Shown: positions 36,636 through 48,349, counted from the first letter of the stretch. The stretch is DNA of 64,000 nt from Podocnemis expansa (GCA_007922195.1 ML681990.1:39507557-39571556), one strand, 5' to 3'. Notes: generated by a model from the letters alone, not told the origin. A program made the numbers and translations.

Positions 36636-36720
36636 ATATGGGAACAGAGAGATTCCAGGTCACTATTCAAGTGCTATTAAAAGTCAGTGGAACAGAGAGA
36701 TTCCAAGTCAATATTCCCTC
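36636..36720. repeat. Short tandem duplication
   Basis: GGAACAGAGAGATTCCAGGT and GGAACAGAGAGATTCCAAGT lie 50 bp apart, each followed by CA(C/A)TATTC. A local duplication of about 50 bp. Confidence 0.7.
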
Positions 36721-37029
36721 TGTTCATTTTAATTCTGAAAAACTTGAAAACCACCACAGTGAATTTGAATGATTGGACTCAGTAGTTTCCTTGTGATCAT
36801 GAGTTGTAATTACTACATTCTGACCAGATCTGGGCACTTTATTTGCCTGAGTCTGGAAGCACTTCTTAGCAGCATCAAAGCGGCAGTGCATCTCCTCATG
36901 TTCCCAGCTGAGGGTAAAAGTAGGGCAAGTCAAAACTGCTCCAGCTCCTTCCAACTGATGCATGTCCTGAGCTGGGACCTCTGTTCCTTCTCACTCTTAA
37001 TTTTCTAAGAGAATGACTCACTTTTACTT

Positions 37030-40000
37030 TGTGGTAAATAATTGTAGATGGTTTTTGTAGCGTGTGTTAGCTAAGTTAGAGTAGCTTTCTTCATTCAGTG
37101 ACACTATTTCCCCTTCTCTTTCAGCTGCTGGGTGAGTATGCCCTAGATTTGGGACTCCAAGAAATGAGTGTTCTGGTTTTGCTCCTCTGTGAGCAACAAG
37201 CACTAGTGGCGCCTCTGCTGCCTTGATGAGGCACACATCACAGCTTTTTCCAAATGCTTCCACCAAGACCTGGGGAGCCTGTGAGTTCTGCCTTTGTAAA
37301 TGCCTCACAGAGGAAGGGATGAGACCCAGGCACACTGAGATCTTGTGCCATAGCCATCACCAGTGGTGAGCACCATGCATGCACTAGAACTGCCCATATT
37401 GACTGTCAAAGAGAAGTCCCAGCATAACAGCCAAAAACGCTCATGGGCACAAGGGCAAAATTCCCTCCATGGCCTGTGCCCAAGTACATTGTTTCTTCCC
37501 TAAGCTGGGATGTTGCACGTGGATCTGGCTGAACTGGTGCCCAAGATTCCCCATGTGGAGATTAAGGCCAGGTGCAAAAGGTATCCAATAGTACCGATGA
37601 TGAGCTCAGCACCCATACACTGAGAGTGCTCACCATCTCATTCGCTGCCTGTTCCAGAAGTTGTGTGCCTCCCAGAAAGGACAGCTCCATAGACACTTCC
37701 AGGCCTGTCTGGCATCTTCACAGGTATGCCATGGACACCCAGGATGCTGGGAGCTATTTCTGTTAATGGAAGAGTTAATACTCCCCTATCCTCAGTCTAC
37801 GCTTCTACCCCCCCCCCCCTTCTGCTCACCTGCAACATCCCGACCCCAGACACTGAACTCCTGCTGCCAGAGAAGCCCAGCACAAAGCAGCTCTCCAGTA
37901 CCACTGCTCCCTCCCCACCATTGCTGAAACCACCTTTCAAGTTAAAGGAGCGCTCGGAGCTGGAACCCTCTTTCTCACTGCTGGTACACCAAAGTATGGC
38001 CATACGACCTAGAGTGCCCTAATCTCCAGCACACTGCCCAGCAACAAGCTGGGTACCATTTCCCAGGGCCCACCACATCCAAGGGACCCTTCCTTTTGGC
38101 CGCACTGGGGACCTCAGGCACCCTCCCACAGATGCCAGGCACCACATCAGACATCCCCAGCACTCCTACTGGTGATGTCAGTATATGAAGTAGAAGACAT
38201 CAGACTGGTACTATTGGCTCTGCTGGTTCCAACTGGAGCATCCTCCTCACTGGATGAGGTGGTCACCACCTTCCATTCTCCCTGCCAGATGACCACCACA
38301 ATACCTGGACTTGCTACAGATGGCAGCAGCAGACCTGGGCATCCCATTGGAGGAGATTGAAGACCCACAATATAATTTTCCAAACTCAGGGACTATCTGG
38401 GGTAGCCACACTCATCAACAAAGTCATTCTCCAGCCAGCACAAACAGTGTGGTACATCTTCATCTTATCCCAAAAAAGAGCAGAGCACACTATACTATTC
38501 TAGATTTTCAAGTATTGAACAGGTTTATTTAAATAGCCAAACTAGACTAGAATAAACTAGACTAGTTCATGGCTCTTGAGATGAAAGACGCTTTCTTTCA
38601 TGTGGACATTCACCCAGCCCACTGCACACAGGTTCCTCTGTTTCCAGGGAGGGCACCAACATGACCACTTCCAAGTCCTCCTGTTTGACATAGCAACAGC
38701 AGCACAAATGTGCACAAAGGTCTTTGCCACGGTAGATTCACTGCCGTGACTATTCAGTATTCTCTTTGCTCAGTGACTGGCTCCTGGTAGCAATAGTGTG
38801 CCAGGAAGAAATCTCCATGACCCTCTGCCATCAGTCTCTTGGAATACCTAGGTATTTATGTCAACAAGAAAAAGTCATTGTTGACACTGACACAGGCTTC
38901 ACTTTCTTGGTGTGCAACTCAACCGTGTCATGGCCAGAGCTTTTCTCCACACATACTGCTTTGCAGCAATGACCCTGTGCTCTCTCTTCCTCCTTGGACT
39001 TACAGTAGCCTAAACCTGTGTGACACCACACATGTCTCCACAGGCATTGTCTTCAAATTTGGCTCCTCTGCACCTACAGACCCAACAGAGATCATATAAG
39101 TTCCAAGGTCAGGATTTCCAGGACCTTGCACAAGGTGGTCCGAACCTCCAAGGTCAAGATCAGCACCCTCTTCATCTATCACACACCACCGGCCATCATC
39201 ACCCTGGACACCTCCCTTGTGGGATGGAGAGCCCCCAGAGGCCACATCACAAATGTGGGAGTGTGAATATGACAAAGTCAGGATGCACATAAACTTCCTA
39301 GAGATGTGGGCAATCAGTTTAGCATGCCAGGCCTTCCTCCCAACTCATTCAGTCCATGTTCAACTGCTCTCTCACAACTTTGCAACAGCAGTACAGTGAG
39401 GACCGGTTTACATGTGGGTGTCGGGGGACAAGTACCCGGCGACAACGCATAAACTGGCCCGCGTGTAACCGGGATTGGAAGGCCTTCCCCGGGGCAGTGG
39501 CCCAGGTTCTGGCCATGGGCCATGCCCCAGGCCCTGCTTCTGTGCTGGGGTCCGAGCCAGCCTCAGGCGCCTGCTGCTGCCAGCCTGGCCCCGGATCCCT
39601 GGCCAGGGACATAGCAGAAAGCGGCAGCGGCAGCCGCTTCCAGCCCCATTCTAGGTCTGGCCGCCCGCAGCCGCAGCTGCCACTCCCTGCCATATCCCCG
39701 GCCAAGGATCCGGGGCCAGGCTGGCAGCAGCAGGCGCCTGAGGCCGGCTTGGACCCCAGCACAGAAGCGGGGCCTGGGCTGCTGCCTGGGGCCCATCTCT
39801 GGCACAGCGATGCACACAGTCCTGTTTACGCAAGGCACGTTAACAGGACCTGTGCATTACTGTGGGGCCTTTGGGAGACATCTGGTTACTACGCGCAAAC
39901 TGGTTCTGCGCACAAACTGGTCATGCAGTAATGAGTCCCCCCGTATATATAAACAAGCAGGGCATCTCTTGCTCTGCTCTGAGCTGGTTGAGCTTTAGAA

Positions 40001-40425
40001 CTTTTGCATCAAGAACCATGAGGCTTCAAGTCATCTACCTACCAGGCACCCAGAATTTCCTGACCAAAAGATTGAGCAGGGTGCCCTACCTGGGCTTAAA
40101 AATCTGCGCTTCCTGCCCATGATCCTTCTCAGTCAGCAAGAACCACCAATACTACGTGTACTGCCTTTGGGAAATTCACACTGCAGTAAGGTGCAGTATT
40201 TACTACTAGTTCCCCAGCCATACCTGAGGACAGGAACTCCACCTTCAAAAACATCATATAAAAGGCCATGACGTCTCAATAAGGCCCAGGCCAGGAAATC
40301 CCCTGTTGTAAGCCTCCTGCTGCTAAGTCTGGTGCTAGAGAATCTACCCCTTAGAAACTTCCTTGTGGGATCTTCTCAGGAATCCAGAAGCACACTCATA
40401 TGCAAGACCAAATCTTCTGATATTT
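37030..40425 (+). mobile_element. DIRS-type element (third copy), decayed and interrupted
   Basis: Gag-like region (about 37080-38400; ends ASSSLDEVVTTFHS and AAADLGIPLEEIEDPQYN), reverse transcriptase (38455-38760; LIPKKSRAHYTILDFQVLN, then ALEMKDAFFHVDIHPAH), RNase H region (39010-39393) and its continuation YINKQG ... RLQVIYLPGTQNFLTKRLSR (39943-40090). It is split by a mariner-like insertion at 39394-39928 and followed by a CR1 copy. Many stops. The 5' boundary is uncertain. Confidence 0.75.
39394..39928. mobile_element. Mariner-like palindromic insertion
   Basis: 535 bp between duplicated TA dinucleotides (39392-39393 and 39929-39930). Ends CAGTGAGGACCGGTTTA and AACTGGTCATGCAG are imperfect inverted repeats beginning CAG. 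The core is a long palindrome: about 39524-39635 pairs with about 39661-39786, including a 38-bp perfect stretch around CAGGCGCCTGCTGCTGCC. Because of the palindrome, both strands can be translated to nearly the same peptide (ASGACCCQPGPGSLA). That is symmetry, not coding. Confidence 0.7.
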
Positions 40426-40935
40426 TTTTTCCCCATATTTGAAGACGATTATCATAACTCACCCCCCAGCCTTCTTTTCTCTAGCTTATCTATACTCAAG
40501 TTCTTCCAATCTTTCTAAACCCCTTACTGTTTTTTTCTTTTATTTTCCCCCTAGCCTTTGTACTCTCTCCAATTTGTTCACATCTTAAAGTTTGGTGCTC
40601 AAAACTGCATACAGTACTCCAGCTGAGGCCTCACTAATACCAAGCAGAGTGGAATAATTACCTCCTGTGTCTGACACAAGACAGTCCCCTTAATATATCC
40701 CAAAATGACTTGCCTTTTACAACAGCCTCAAACTGACTTGTATTTCATTTAAGATCCTCTATAGTCTCTATCTTTTTCTGCAGTACTGCAGCTTAGCCAG
40801 TTATTTCCCATTTTGTATTTGTACATTTGAGTTTCCCTTCCCAAGTGTAGTATTTTGCACTTGCCTTAAGAGAATTTCCTCTTACTGATTTAAGACACAT
40901 CCTCCAATGTATTCAGATCATTTTGTGTTCTACTG
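40425..40935 (-). mobile_element. CR1 LINE fragment, antisense
   Basis: On the + strand: TCTAGCTTATCTATACTC, AATTTGTTCACATCTTAAAG, CTCAAAACTGCATACAGTAC and CAGCTGAGGCCTCACTAATA, which are the reverse complement of the CR1 ORF2 end and 3'UTR. Both ends are truncated; the ATTCTATG 3' repeats are not seen. Confidence 0.85.
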
Positions 40936-42326
40936 GGAGACAGCACTCTTCCTGCACACTCAGCCCTCATGTGCAGACACCTGACAGTTATATTTGGCAT
41001 GAAGCAAAATGTGGTTGGCGTACTACCTTGTGATTGGCAAAGAGCCAATCAACATTTTACTGAAGTGTTGTTAGTACTAGATGCTACATTGGCCAGACAC
41101 TGGCAGCAAAGCTTCCTTACGGATTCTATCTTTTCCCGCTTACATCTCAGTAGAAGTCCTAAGCCATTCATCTGTTCTACAACAGCAGAGGAAATACTAA
41201 GAATAACAAGTCTCACGTGACAACTGCTCCCTTCAAATGCTGTTCAATATCATTTCTATCAAATAGTGGCCAGTTTTGGCCATCACTGGCAGAAAAGTCT
41301 TCAGTAGTAGAATCTTTCTTTCTCTTTGAGGAAGATAGAGGATGATCCAGGATATCCGTGTATTGTCTCTATAAAGATATTAATGTTTCCTTAAGAACAT
41401 ATATAAAGATACTAAGAACCACTAAATGCCAATTACCATAGCACTCCACCAGTGTAGTTATCTGTGAACCTCAGAGGAATGGTGTCTTCCCTCATTTGCA
41501 CAGGTATCAGGATTCAGCACTATGCTGAAGCTGAAAACTTTTTTGACATAGTCTCTGTTTACACTACAAATTTTAATGGTCCATATCCAGTTAGTGACAA
41601 AGTTGGCTCAAAACACAGCTGTGTCCATACACACATTTACTTGTTTAGTAATCATAGCAAGTAACAATGTGTTCATCAAGCGCTTGCTCATGTTGATTCC
41701 AAGTAGGTGTGTGCATGCTGCGTACACAGTCATTTGAAGTTTTTTTTCCCCCTAGTGGTACCCACTGGGTTGCTGCAGATGCCTCCTGGAGTTGTGCCTC
41801 CATGACACCATATGTAGGGCAGTGCTGACTTGCTGCTTCTTCATTTATTTCTTACCACCCATGAAGGCTGCTGGAGCTTCTTTCTTCCCTGGCTTCAGCA
41901 AACTTTTCCTCAGTGGCCTTCTGCTGTGGTTCCTGTAAATGGTTAGCTTAGAATTAGTTTTGTAGTTATTTAAACTTGTCTTGGGGGGTGGAAGAAGTGT
42001 TCCCCCCAAGAAACTACATTTTCTCCTGTCTGGGAACCAGGGCATGCCTTGGTCCCATGGATTCAAACCATGCAGAAATTGCCATAAGCCTATGTCAAAG
42101 GGTGAGCTCCATAAATCCTGCATGAAGCGCCTGGGTGGATCCCATCAGACTGACAACTGAACAATTTTTAGGAGATTCTGTTGTAAAATCAAGGAGGAGA
42201 GAAGGGTCAGACTTAAAACATATCCTCATGAAGACAGCTCTCCATGTCTCACTGGTCCCAGGTCACTCAGGTCATCACTCAGCATCTCAGTGCAGACTGC
42301 ACCAACCTCTATTAGAAAATCTACGG

Positions 42327-42533
42327 CAGTGGTTCCCAACCTCCTCTCTTCCATAGCATACCTTGATTGCTTTAATTATTTTGAAGCACACTATCAGATA
42401 GTCCCCAAATGAACTCATGAATACTCACGAGCCAATCCAGAACTGTGAGTAGTTTTTCAAAAAATTCTATGGTGCACCGGCTCAGGGCTGATGGCACACC
42501 TATGTTGACTGGCACACTGGTTGGGGAACACTG
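42327..42533. mobile_element. hAT-type MITE (CAGTGGTTCCCAAC family)
   Basis: 207 bp, starts CAGTGGTTCCCAACC and ends GGTTGGGGAACACTG, with ATCTACGG and GTCTATGG flanks (6 of 8). Sister of the copy at 12456. Confidence 0.85.
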
Positions 42534-42969
42534 GTCTATGGTACCATTAAAGGACTGAGCACTGAGAGAATCTGGCCCTGAATATGACTTGGCCCTGCTC
42601 CCACCCTCTGATGCCTCACAAGAGGTCTTCAAAGCTTTAGAGGGAATTCACCCACAGGTGAAGGCAAAGGGTAGGGACAGCCCTAACTGTGGGGGTCCTG
42701 CAGCAGGACACCCAGTGCCTTTTGACCTGGAGGCAGCATAGTTTACTTCAGAACCAGAGAAAGTCCAGCATTAGTGGACTCACCCATAAGGGAAAGTAGA
42801 GGTGGAACAGTTGAACCTCCCTTCCTGGTGCTTCTGAGGTGGCCAGGGACCCAACACTCATGTTGGAACAGCCATCCCCTGCCAGAATAGAGTGTGCTGG
42901 AATTAAGACCTCCAGAATCACAGCAACATGTGATGACATCTAGAAGCCTTCTGACCTATGGAGGCACTT

Positions 42970-43139
42970 CAAAACATCAGACAAAATGGGATTTTTTCAC
43001 AAGGTGTCCTATGCAGAAAATCTGCAAGGCCACAACATGGTCATTGTTCCATATGCTTACTTCGCATTATGCCATCACACAGCAAACTAGGGACAATGAA
43101 GCATTTGCCAGAGCAAAGCTTCAATCAACGATTCTATGA
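42970..43139 (+). pseudogene. DIRS tyrosine recombinase C-terminal fragment
   Basis: Frame reads CKATTWSLFHMLTSHYAITQ, then ARAKLQSTIL. It aligns by eye with the first copy's HTFTKHYAIDHA...LGLSVLTSV, both covering the block with the catalytic tyrosine. Here the tyrosine is kept, but the rest of the recombinase is missing, so it cannot act. Confidence 0.6.
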
Positions 43140-43224
43140 GTGCTGACCCCTTCTCCTTCCTATGGTCAACATGGGAGTCCCCCACCTGGAATTGACATGA
43201 GGAAGCACTTGAAGATTTTAAAAC

Positions 43225-43535
43225 GGTTACCTACCTATTCATAACTGTTATTCTTTGAGATATTTGCTCTTATGTCCATTCCAAGACCCATCTGCCTTCC
43301 CCTCTGATGGAGCCAGCTGGCAACAAGAAACTAAAGAGGTTGAGGGTCAATCATCAGGGCCCTATATACAGTACCATGGAGGCACAACGCCAGGGGAGGA
43401 ACCTGCACCAACTCAACAAGTACTGCAAGGACAAAAGTCTTCTGATGACTGTGTACACAGTGTGCATGTGCTACTTGGAATGGACATGAGCAACACATCT
43501 CTATGAATAACAGTTGTGAAAAGGTAGGTAACTAT
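43225..43535. repeat. Inverted-repeat terminus of the fourth DIRS copy
   Basis: GGTTACCTACCTATTCATAA to CATTCCAAG on the left and CTTGGAATGGACATGAGCAA to AAGGTAGGTAAC on the right pair over about 60 bp. The core GTTACCNACCTT is shared with the first copy at 3400. Confidence 0.7.
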
Positions 43536-43545
43536 TTTTATCATC

Positions 43546-44824
43546 ACTGCCCAAGGCCTAGGCAACCACAGAACTGTCCTTGCTTAAATGATTCACATAA
43601 TATATTTTGCTGTATAGACAGGATCCTCTATATCTATATAATTGAGCTATCTGGTCAATTTTTCCTCTTGGCTTTCTTTACAGTGGACTGTCTCATAATA
43701 CATTATTCCAAATGGAGTTGGCACTTCCATTTAGATGTCATCTGTGTATCTCTCCCTGCTGAGACAGAGAAATGCCCATATTTTTCCAGAGTGCATTAAA
43801 AAATGGTTGGGTTGTGGGAGACAGAAGGGGCTTTATACTGGTTATACAGCCTGGTAGCAGTAGTACTGTAAAGCATAAGTGGCCCCAAATTAAGCAGTTT
43901 AACCCATGTAAATGGCTCAAGATTAAGAACTCTGACTTTACATATCAACTCCAAAAATTCTTTGCAGAGACTATTCTAGGATGCATATAAACTTCATTGT
44001 TTAAAATAGGTTTAATACCATTTGTAGAGCTGCTATCCTACTTATACCTGTATTTGCTTTTCTTTTCTCTTTATAAACACAGAGAAAACTGAGCTAATAA
44101 CCTCTAAGGAGCCTGCTTGTTTTAAAAGTCAGAAGCAAAGCAGTCTTTGCTGGTCACTTTAAATAGGTTCCACCATAGCCTGTCTTGGAATTAGAAATCT
44201 GTAATTCTATTATTGCTAAGAGGTGACCATCACTTGTATTGTTCCCTCAGAGACATAAATCATTTGGCAGTTGAGCAGTTTTCCTTGTCTGATGGTGTTA
44301 CCTCTGAGGTGAATTCAAGGCGGTCTGCTTGCCTAATGGTTAAACAACCCATGGAAAACATGACTATAGCCCATAAATCAAGAACACATACCCAGAGAAG
44401 TAAATTTCTTTGGAAACCTAAATTTACATTTATTGATTTTTACATTAATACAATAAAATTCAAGAACTGAAAATATTTTACCACAGAAATTGTCTGTCAC
44501 AGTGAGCATAGGGTCAGGTTAACAGTTACATGGGATGCTGCTTTTGTGTTACACAGTTTTCTCTATTTTACAAAACAAACAGCTGTACATTTATAATATC
44601 ACATACATCTTAGAAATAACAACTACTAAAATCCTACCTAAACTTAGCTAAGCATTCAGCAAATGGTGATCAATCTTTTGCCACATGGGTGGAGATGAGA
44701 CCCTTTTCAGGCACTCACACGCATTCACCCAACTTCGATAGACAATCCCCAGGCACTCTTTCACTCACAAAACCTTAGAATTCCCTCTGTTTTGTCTATG
44801 GGGATCCTTTTCTGTTCTGTCAGG
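43546..44824. other. Intergenic, nothing recognised
   Basis: Ordinary AT-rich intergenic sequence; no named repeat or gene. Confidence 0.5.
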
Positions 44825-44970
44825 CAGCACCGAAACTAGATATTTTGGTGCCCAGGGTGTGCTGTAAGCAAGCAGCACATAATGTGCACCCCTCAACTGA
44901 GTGGTCAAATGGAGCTGCTCAATATCGCACCAGGGCAAAGCCCTGTCACCTCACCCTAGTTACGGCCCTG
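44825..44970. mobile_element. hAT-type MITE (CAGNNCCGNAACTAG family)
   Basis: 146 bp, ends CAGCACCGAAACTAG and CTAGTTACGGCCCTG, flanked by CTGTCAGG and TTGTCAGG (7 of 8). This is the clearest member of the family whose fragments occur at 22431, 27200-27920 and 45660-46216. Confidence 0.85.
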
Positions 44971-45220
44971 TTGTCAGGCATGGATTACTTTTGGTTTAAG
45001 GTCTGGCCCAGGTACTTAGCATTCTCACCCAAACCTAAAGCACACCAATGCCTTGCTGATGTCTTGAATCCTCTTTTCTTCTCTCTCTGCACTTGTTCTC
45101 TCCACACCTTCCCCTTCTGCTATCTGCCCCTTCTTCAATATCAGTCACTGTCCAGACACTGCTGCTGCTGTATGGAGCCTTCAGGGCTTTGATGGTTCTC
45201 CACAGCTTTTCCCATGTTGG

Positions 45221-45400
45221 CTCAGTCTAGTTATAGAAAAACAAGCAAGCAGTCCTGTGGCACGTAAAGGCTAACATTTATTTATTGCATGAGCTTTTGT
45301 GGGAGAAAATCCCACTTTGTCAAACGCTTTGAATATGGGGTAACTTACAGAAGAGGAGGAAATAAATGCAGGGAAGTGTAAGTCATGGGATCAGGTCACA
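45221..45400 (-). repeat. Foldback-family repeat (copy 5), antisense
   Basis: Carries AGTCCTGTGGCACGTAAAGG, GGGAGAAAATCCCACTTTGT and, further on, AAGTGTAAGTCATGGGATCA, the reverse complement of the long form's unique part. Confidence 0.7.
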
Positions 45401-45659
45401 GGGAGGGGATGGGGAAGGAATGGGTATGGGAAGGGGTGAGGAGGGAGCAATGTGGAGGGCATGTTACATGTAGGGGAGGGGTAACATGCAGGAATGTGAG
45501 GGGCATGGCATGAGTACAGGGGGAGTGACGGGCTGCGTAGGAGAATGTAGGGGGCGTGAAATGGATAGTGAAGGAGCGAGGAGCTGCATGAGGGAATGGA
45601 AGGGCAAGGGACACGGACTTTGGTTTAGATAAGGGAGGGAGAGTGAGGAAGGTTCTTAG
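45401..45659. repeat. G-rich low-complexity tract
   Basis: Made of GGGATGGGGAAGG / GGAGGGGTAAC-like words. The minus-strand frame here (Pro/His/Thr-rich) is a product of composition. Confidence 0.65.
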
Positions 45660-46216
45660 GTACAGCCCTGACTTTAATGGACTGTCCTATGGGTTCCAGT
45701 GCCCAGGGTAAGCAGCCCCAAAAGCACCCCTTGGCCCCAATCTGGGGCCATCTATACAGCGGCAGGGAGGGGGGTTGTGACCCTCCCCCCCCATGGCCAG
45801 AGCCAGCAATGGGGATCTCTACCCCACCACCATGTGGAGAAGGGACCCCCCCATTGCCTCTGGCCAAAGCAGGGAAGAAATCCCCCCTTCTGCCTCTGGC
45901 CATGGCAGGTGGAAAGAACCGCCCCTGCTGTCTCTGGTTGCGGCAGGGGGAAGAGATCGCCCACCATGGCCGGAGACAGCAGGGAGATTGCTTCCCTGCC
46001 AGAGCCAGGAGCAGAGGGCCCCTACCCTGCTGTGATGGGGAGAAGGGACACCCCCCCCCCCATTGCTGGCTCTGGCCGTGGCAGGGAAGCAATCCCCCCG
46101 CTAGCTCTGGACAACGTGGGGGATCACTTCCCCCCCACCACAGCCAGAACCAGCAGGGGTCCTTTTAAATTGGCACCCAGGGCAAGCCTCTTTTGTCCTG
46201 CTGTAGTTACAGCCCT
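45660..46216. repeat. GTTACAGCCCTG-family element carrying a minisatellite
   Basis: Right end GTAGTTACAGCCCTG at 46203-46217 and GTGCCCAGGGTAAGCAG near the left mark the family of 44825. Between them, about 45780-46150 is a degenerate GC-rich minisatellite of words like CTCTGGCCATGGCAGG, GGAAGAAATCCCCCC and GGGGAGAAGGGAC. Open frames of up to 241 codons on + and 155 on - come from this repeat. Confidence 0.5.
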
Positions 46217-46228
46217 GCTTAAGGTGAA

Positions 46229-46450
46229 ACAACCAAGGAGTCTTGTGGCACTTTTAAAGACTAACAAATTTATTTATCAGTTGACCTTTTGCAAAAATCC
46301 CACTTCAGACACTTTGAAGATGCTTCAGAATGTCTTACAAAATGGGATTTTCTCTGATGAAAGCTCATATGAGAAATATATTTCAGCCTTGAAGTGCCAC
46401 CAGACTCCTTGTTTGTTTTGCTGAACTCGACTAACATGGCTACCCTTTGG
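46229..46450 (+). repeat. Foldback-family repeat (copy 6)
   Basis: Left arm CAACCAAGGAGTCTTGTGGC, right arm GTGCCACCAGACTCCTTGTT followed by the outer end ACTAACATGGCTACCCTTTG. Centre ACTTTGAAGATGCTTCAGAA. Confidence 0.7.
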
Positions 46451-46459
46451 AACTATGAG

Positions 46460-48040
46460 AAATTGGTATTCTGATACCTAATCCTCCTTAAAACCCACTG
46501 ATCTTTTACTAAGTGCTGAAGTTAGCTCTTGCCTATACCTTTCACTTACTGCTCTATTCTCATAGCAAAGGAATGGTTGTTTTTTTTGTTTTTTTAAAGC
46601 ATTGTTTACATTTCACAAATGGTCAGCAGCTTCATTACTGCTTGTCAGAAGTTTTAAATCTGTTTTGAAGTTTTCTTGTCAACTTCTTTCTGTGATAGTT
46701 TTAGGTGATTTTGGGACATGAATCCCTGACTATAACAACAAGTCAAGTTTTGGGACAAAAAGCCTTGGTTACAGTAAAAGTAACATTTTCTGTACATATC
46801 AATTTGAACATCAGCCAAAGATCAAGAAAACATGGCCTTTGAAGACACACACACATTATTTTGCAAGTAAATCATGTGGAATCAAAGCTCTGTGATCTGT
46901 TAGGATGGAGTACTAGTGCTGCACTCAATACTTCAGACACAATGAAAAAGTGTGAAATCTGTTTTTGAGAATTTTTCCACAAATACAGGAAATGTAAACT
47001 AAACAGTAATATAAAAAACACTTTGCTGTAGAAAGGCAAAAACTGAAAATCCTCAAACTTTCTGTATATCCCACAGATGCTATAAGGATTACATGTGAAC
47101 AGTAGCTGTTACTAACTTCATTGTTTTTTTCAGGCTAATTATTGCCTAAATTGGCACAGTAGTTTGGATTTAGAATCAGAATGCATCATTTCATGGGGTG
47201 CTATGAGAATTGGCCATAAGCCAATTCATTCCATGTCTTATGCTTAGAAAGTAACTGAAGTCCCCACTCTACTATTTTACAGTTCACCTAAGTATGTGAA
47301 TATTTTACTTTATATTTCATCGTCACTGTGTGGCAAGGAGTGAAAAATGGACAATTCTCAGGATCCAAAGACTATGACTTTTCATGACTGCTTATCAAAA
47401 GCTCAATTATAAGATAAGCTTGAAAACTGTTCCTTTGGCAAAGCTAGTTTGGGAATTTCCACTAATAGTTTTTTCATTCATATAATAAAAATGGCTGTAC
47501 TGATTACAAGCCTGTTCCAAATAAAGACAGAGTTTCCCATTGATTTCTACATAAGCAATTATACACAGAATAATCTCTAAATACTTCCCATGTGTTATGG
47601 TCATTGTACATTGGTATGGTGTGGTTGGTATTTCAGATCCTGTTATACTTATCAGTTCTTCAGAACTTCTGAATACACATCTTTATCCAGCACCTACAAA
47701 GTTTGGTGGCTCATTTTCAACTTTCGTACAATCTGCCACTATATACCTGTGTTGTATATTAAGACCCTACTGAATGTAAAACTTGATTTATGCTTGCCAA
47801 TCCAGTAAGACTGACCAACCCGAAGAATCTCACTGAATGTTTTCTCTCTCTTCGGGAAATAGGCTGCAGCAATTTCTATCAAGTTACAGGTTTTCTGTGG
47901 TGTTCAAAAATGTATTTTATTAACCTATTCCATTTTCAGGCTAGCAGGGAAGAGAATAGCATAAGCAGTTCATTTACGTGTAACTTTCTTTTCACTTAAC
48001 AGGCTTCCATGAATCGAGATTTGTGACTGCCAGGACAACC
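46460..48040. other. Intergenic, nothing recognised
   Basis: AT-rich, without repeats I can name or exon-like signals. Confidence 0.5.
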
Positions 48041-48050
48041 AGTTTTAGTA

Positions 48051-48278
48051 GCAAACAAGGAATCTTGTGGCACTTAAAGACTAACACATTTATTTTTTGC
48101 ATGAGCTCTCGTGAGAGAAAATCCCACTTCGTCAGACGCTTTGAAGCTTCAAAGCATCTGATGAAGTGGGATTTTCTCCCCACAAAAACTTAGGCAATAA
48201 ATTTTTTTTAGTCTTTAAGTGCCACAGGGCTCCTTGTTTGCTTGTTTTACTGAACGAGACTAACAGCTACTCCTTTGG
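48051..48278 (+). repeat. Foldback-family repeat (copy 7) with direct-repeat flanks
   Basis: Both arms complete and nearly perfectly paired (CACTTCGTCAGACGCTTTGA / TCAAAGCATCTGATGAAGTG at the centre). Flanked by an exact 10-nt repeat AGTTTTAGTA at 48041-48050 and 48279-48288. Confidence 0.85.
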
Positions 48279-48349
48279 AGTTTTAGTAACCTGTCACTAC
48301 AATTGAAAGCAGGATTAAACCATGACTATGCATTCTTTTTATTACAACA

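Larger units (their letters stand above)
41690..43545 (+). mobile_element. Internally deleted DIRS-type element (fourth copy)
   Basis: The start resembles DIRS 5' sequence plus gag (41700-42640, partly a knuckle-like CLGP/CQR remnant), interrupted by a hAT MITE at 42327-42533. It then jumps to the recombinase end (42970-43139; ICKATTWSLFHMLTSHYAIT, then RDNEAFARAKLQS) without RT or RNase H. It ends in an inverted repeat: about 43225-43285 pairs with 43472-43535, arms of about 60 bp. So it looks like a deletion derivative with both ends kept. Confidence 0.6.

Noticed and set aside
39356..39931. A 191-codon frame and a mirrored minus-strand frame as overlapping genes
   Set aside because: Both come from one long palindrome; the two peptides are the same because the DNA is self-complementary.
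45699..46424. A 241-codon Pro/Gly-rich frame
   Set aside because: It runs through a GC-rich minisatellite and into a foldback repeat, with open frames on both strands; no domain recognised.
48051..48278. A microRNA or structured RNA hairpin
   Set aside because: The hairpin belongs to a dispersed repeat family with about ten copies in this window, so a specific RNA gene is not supported.
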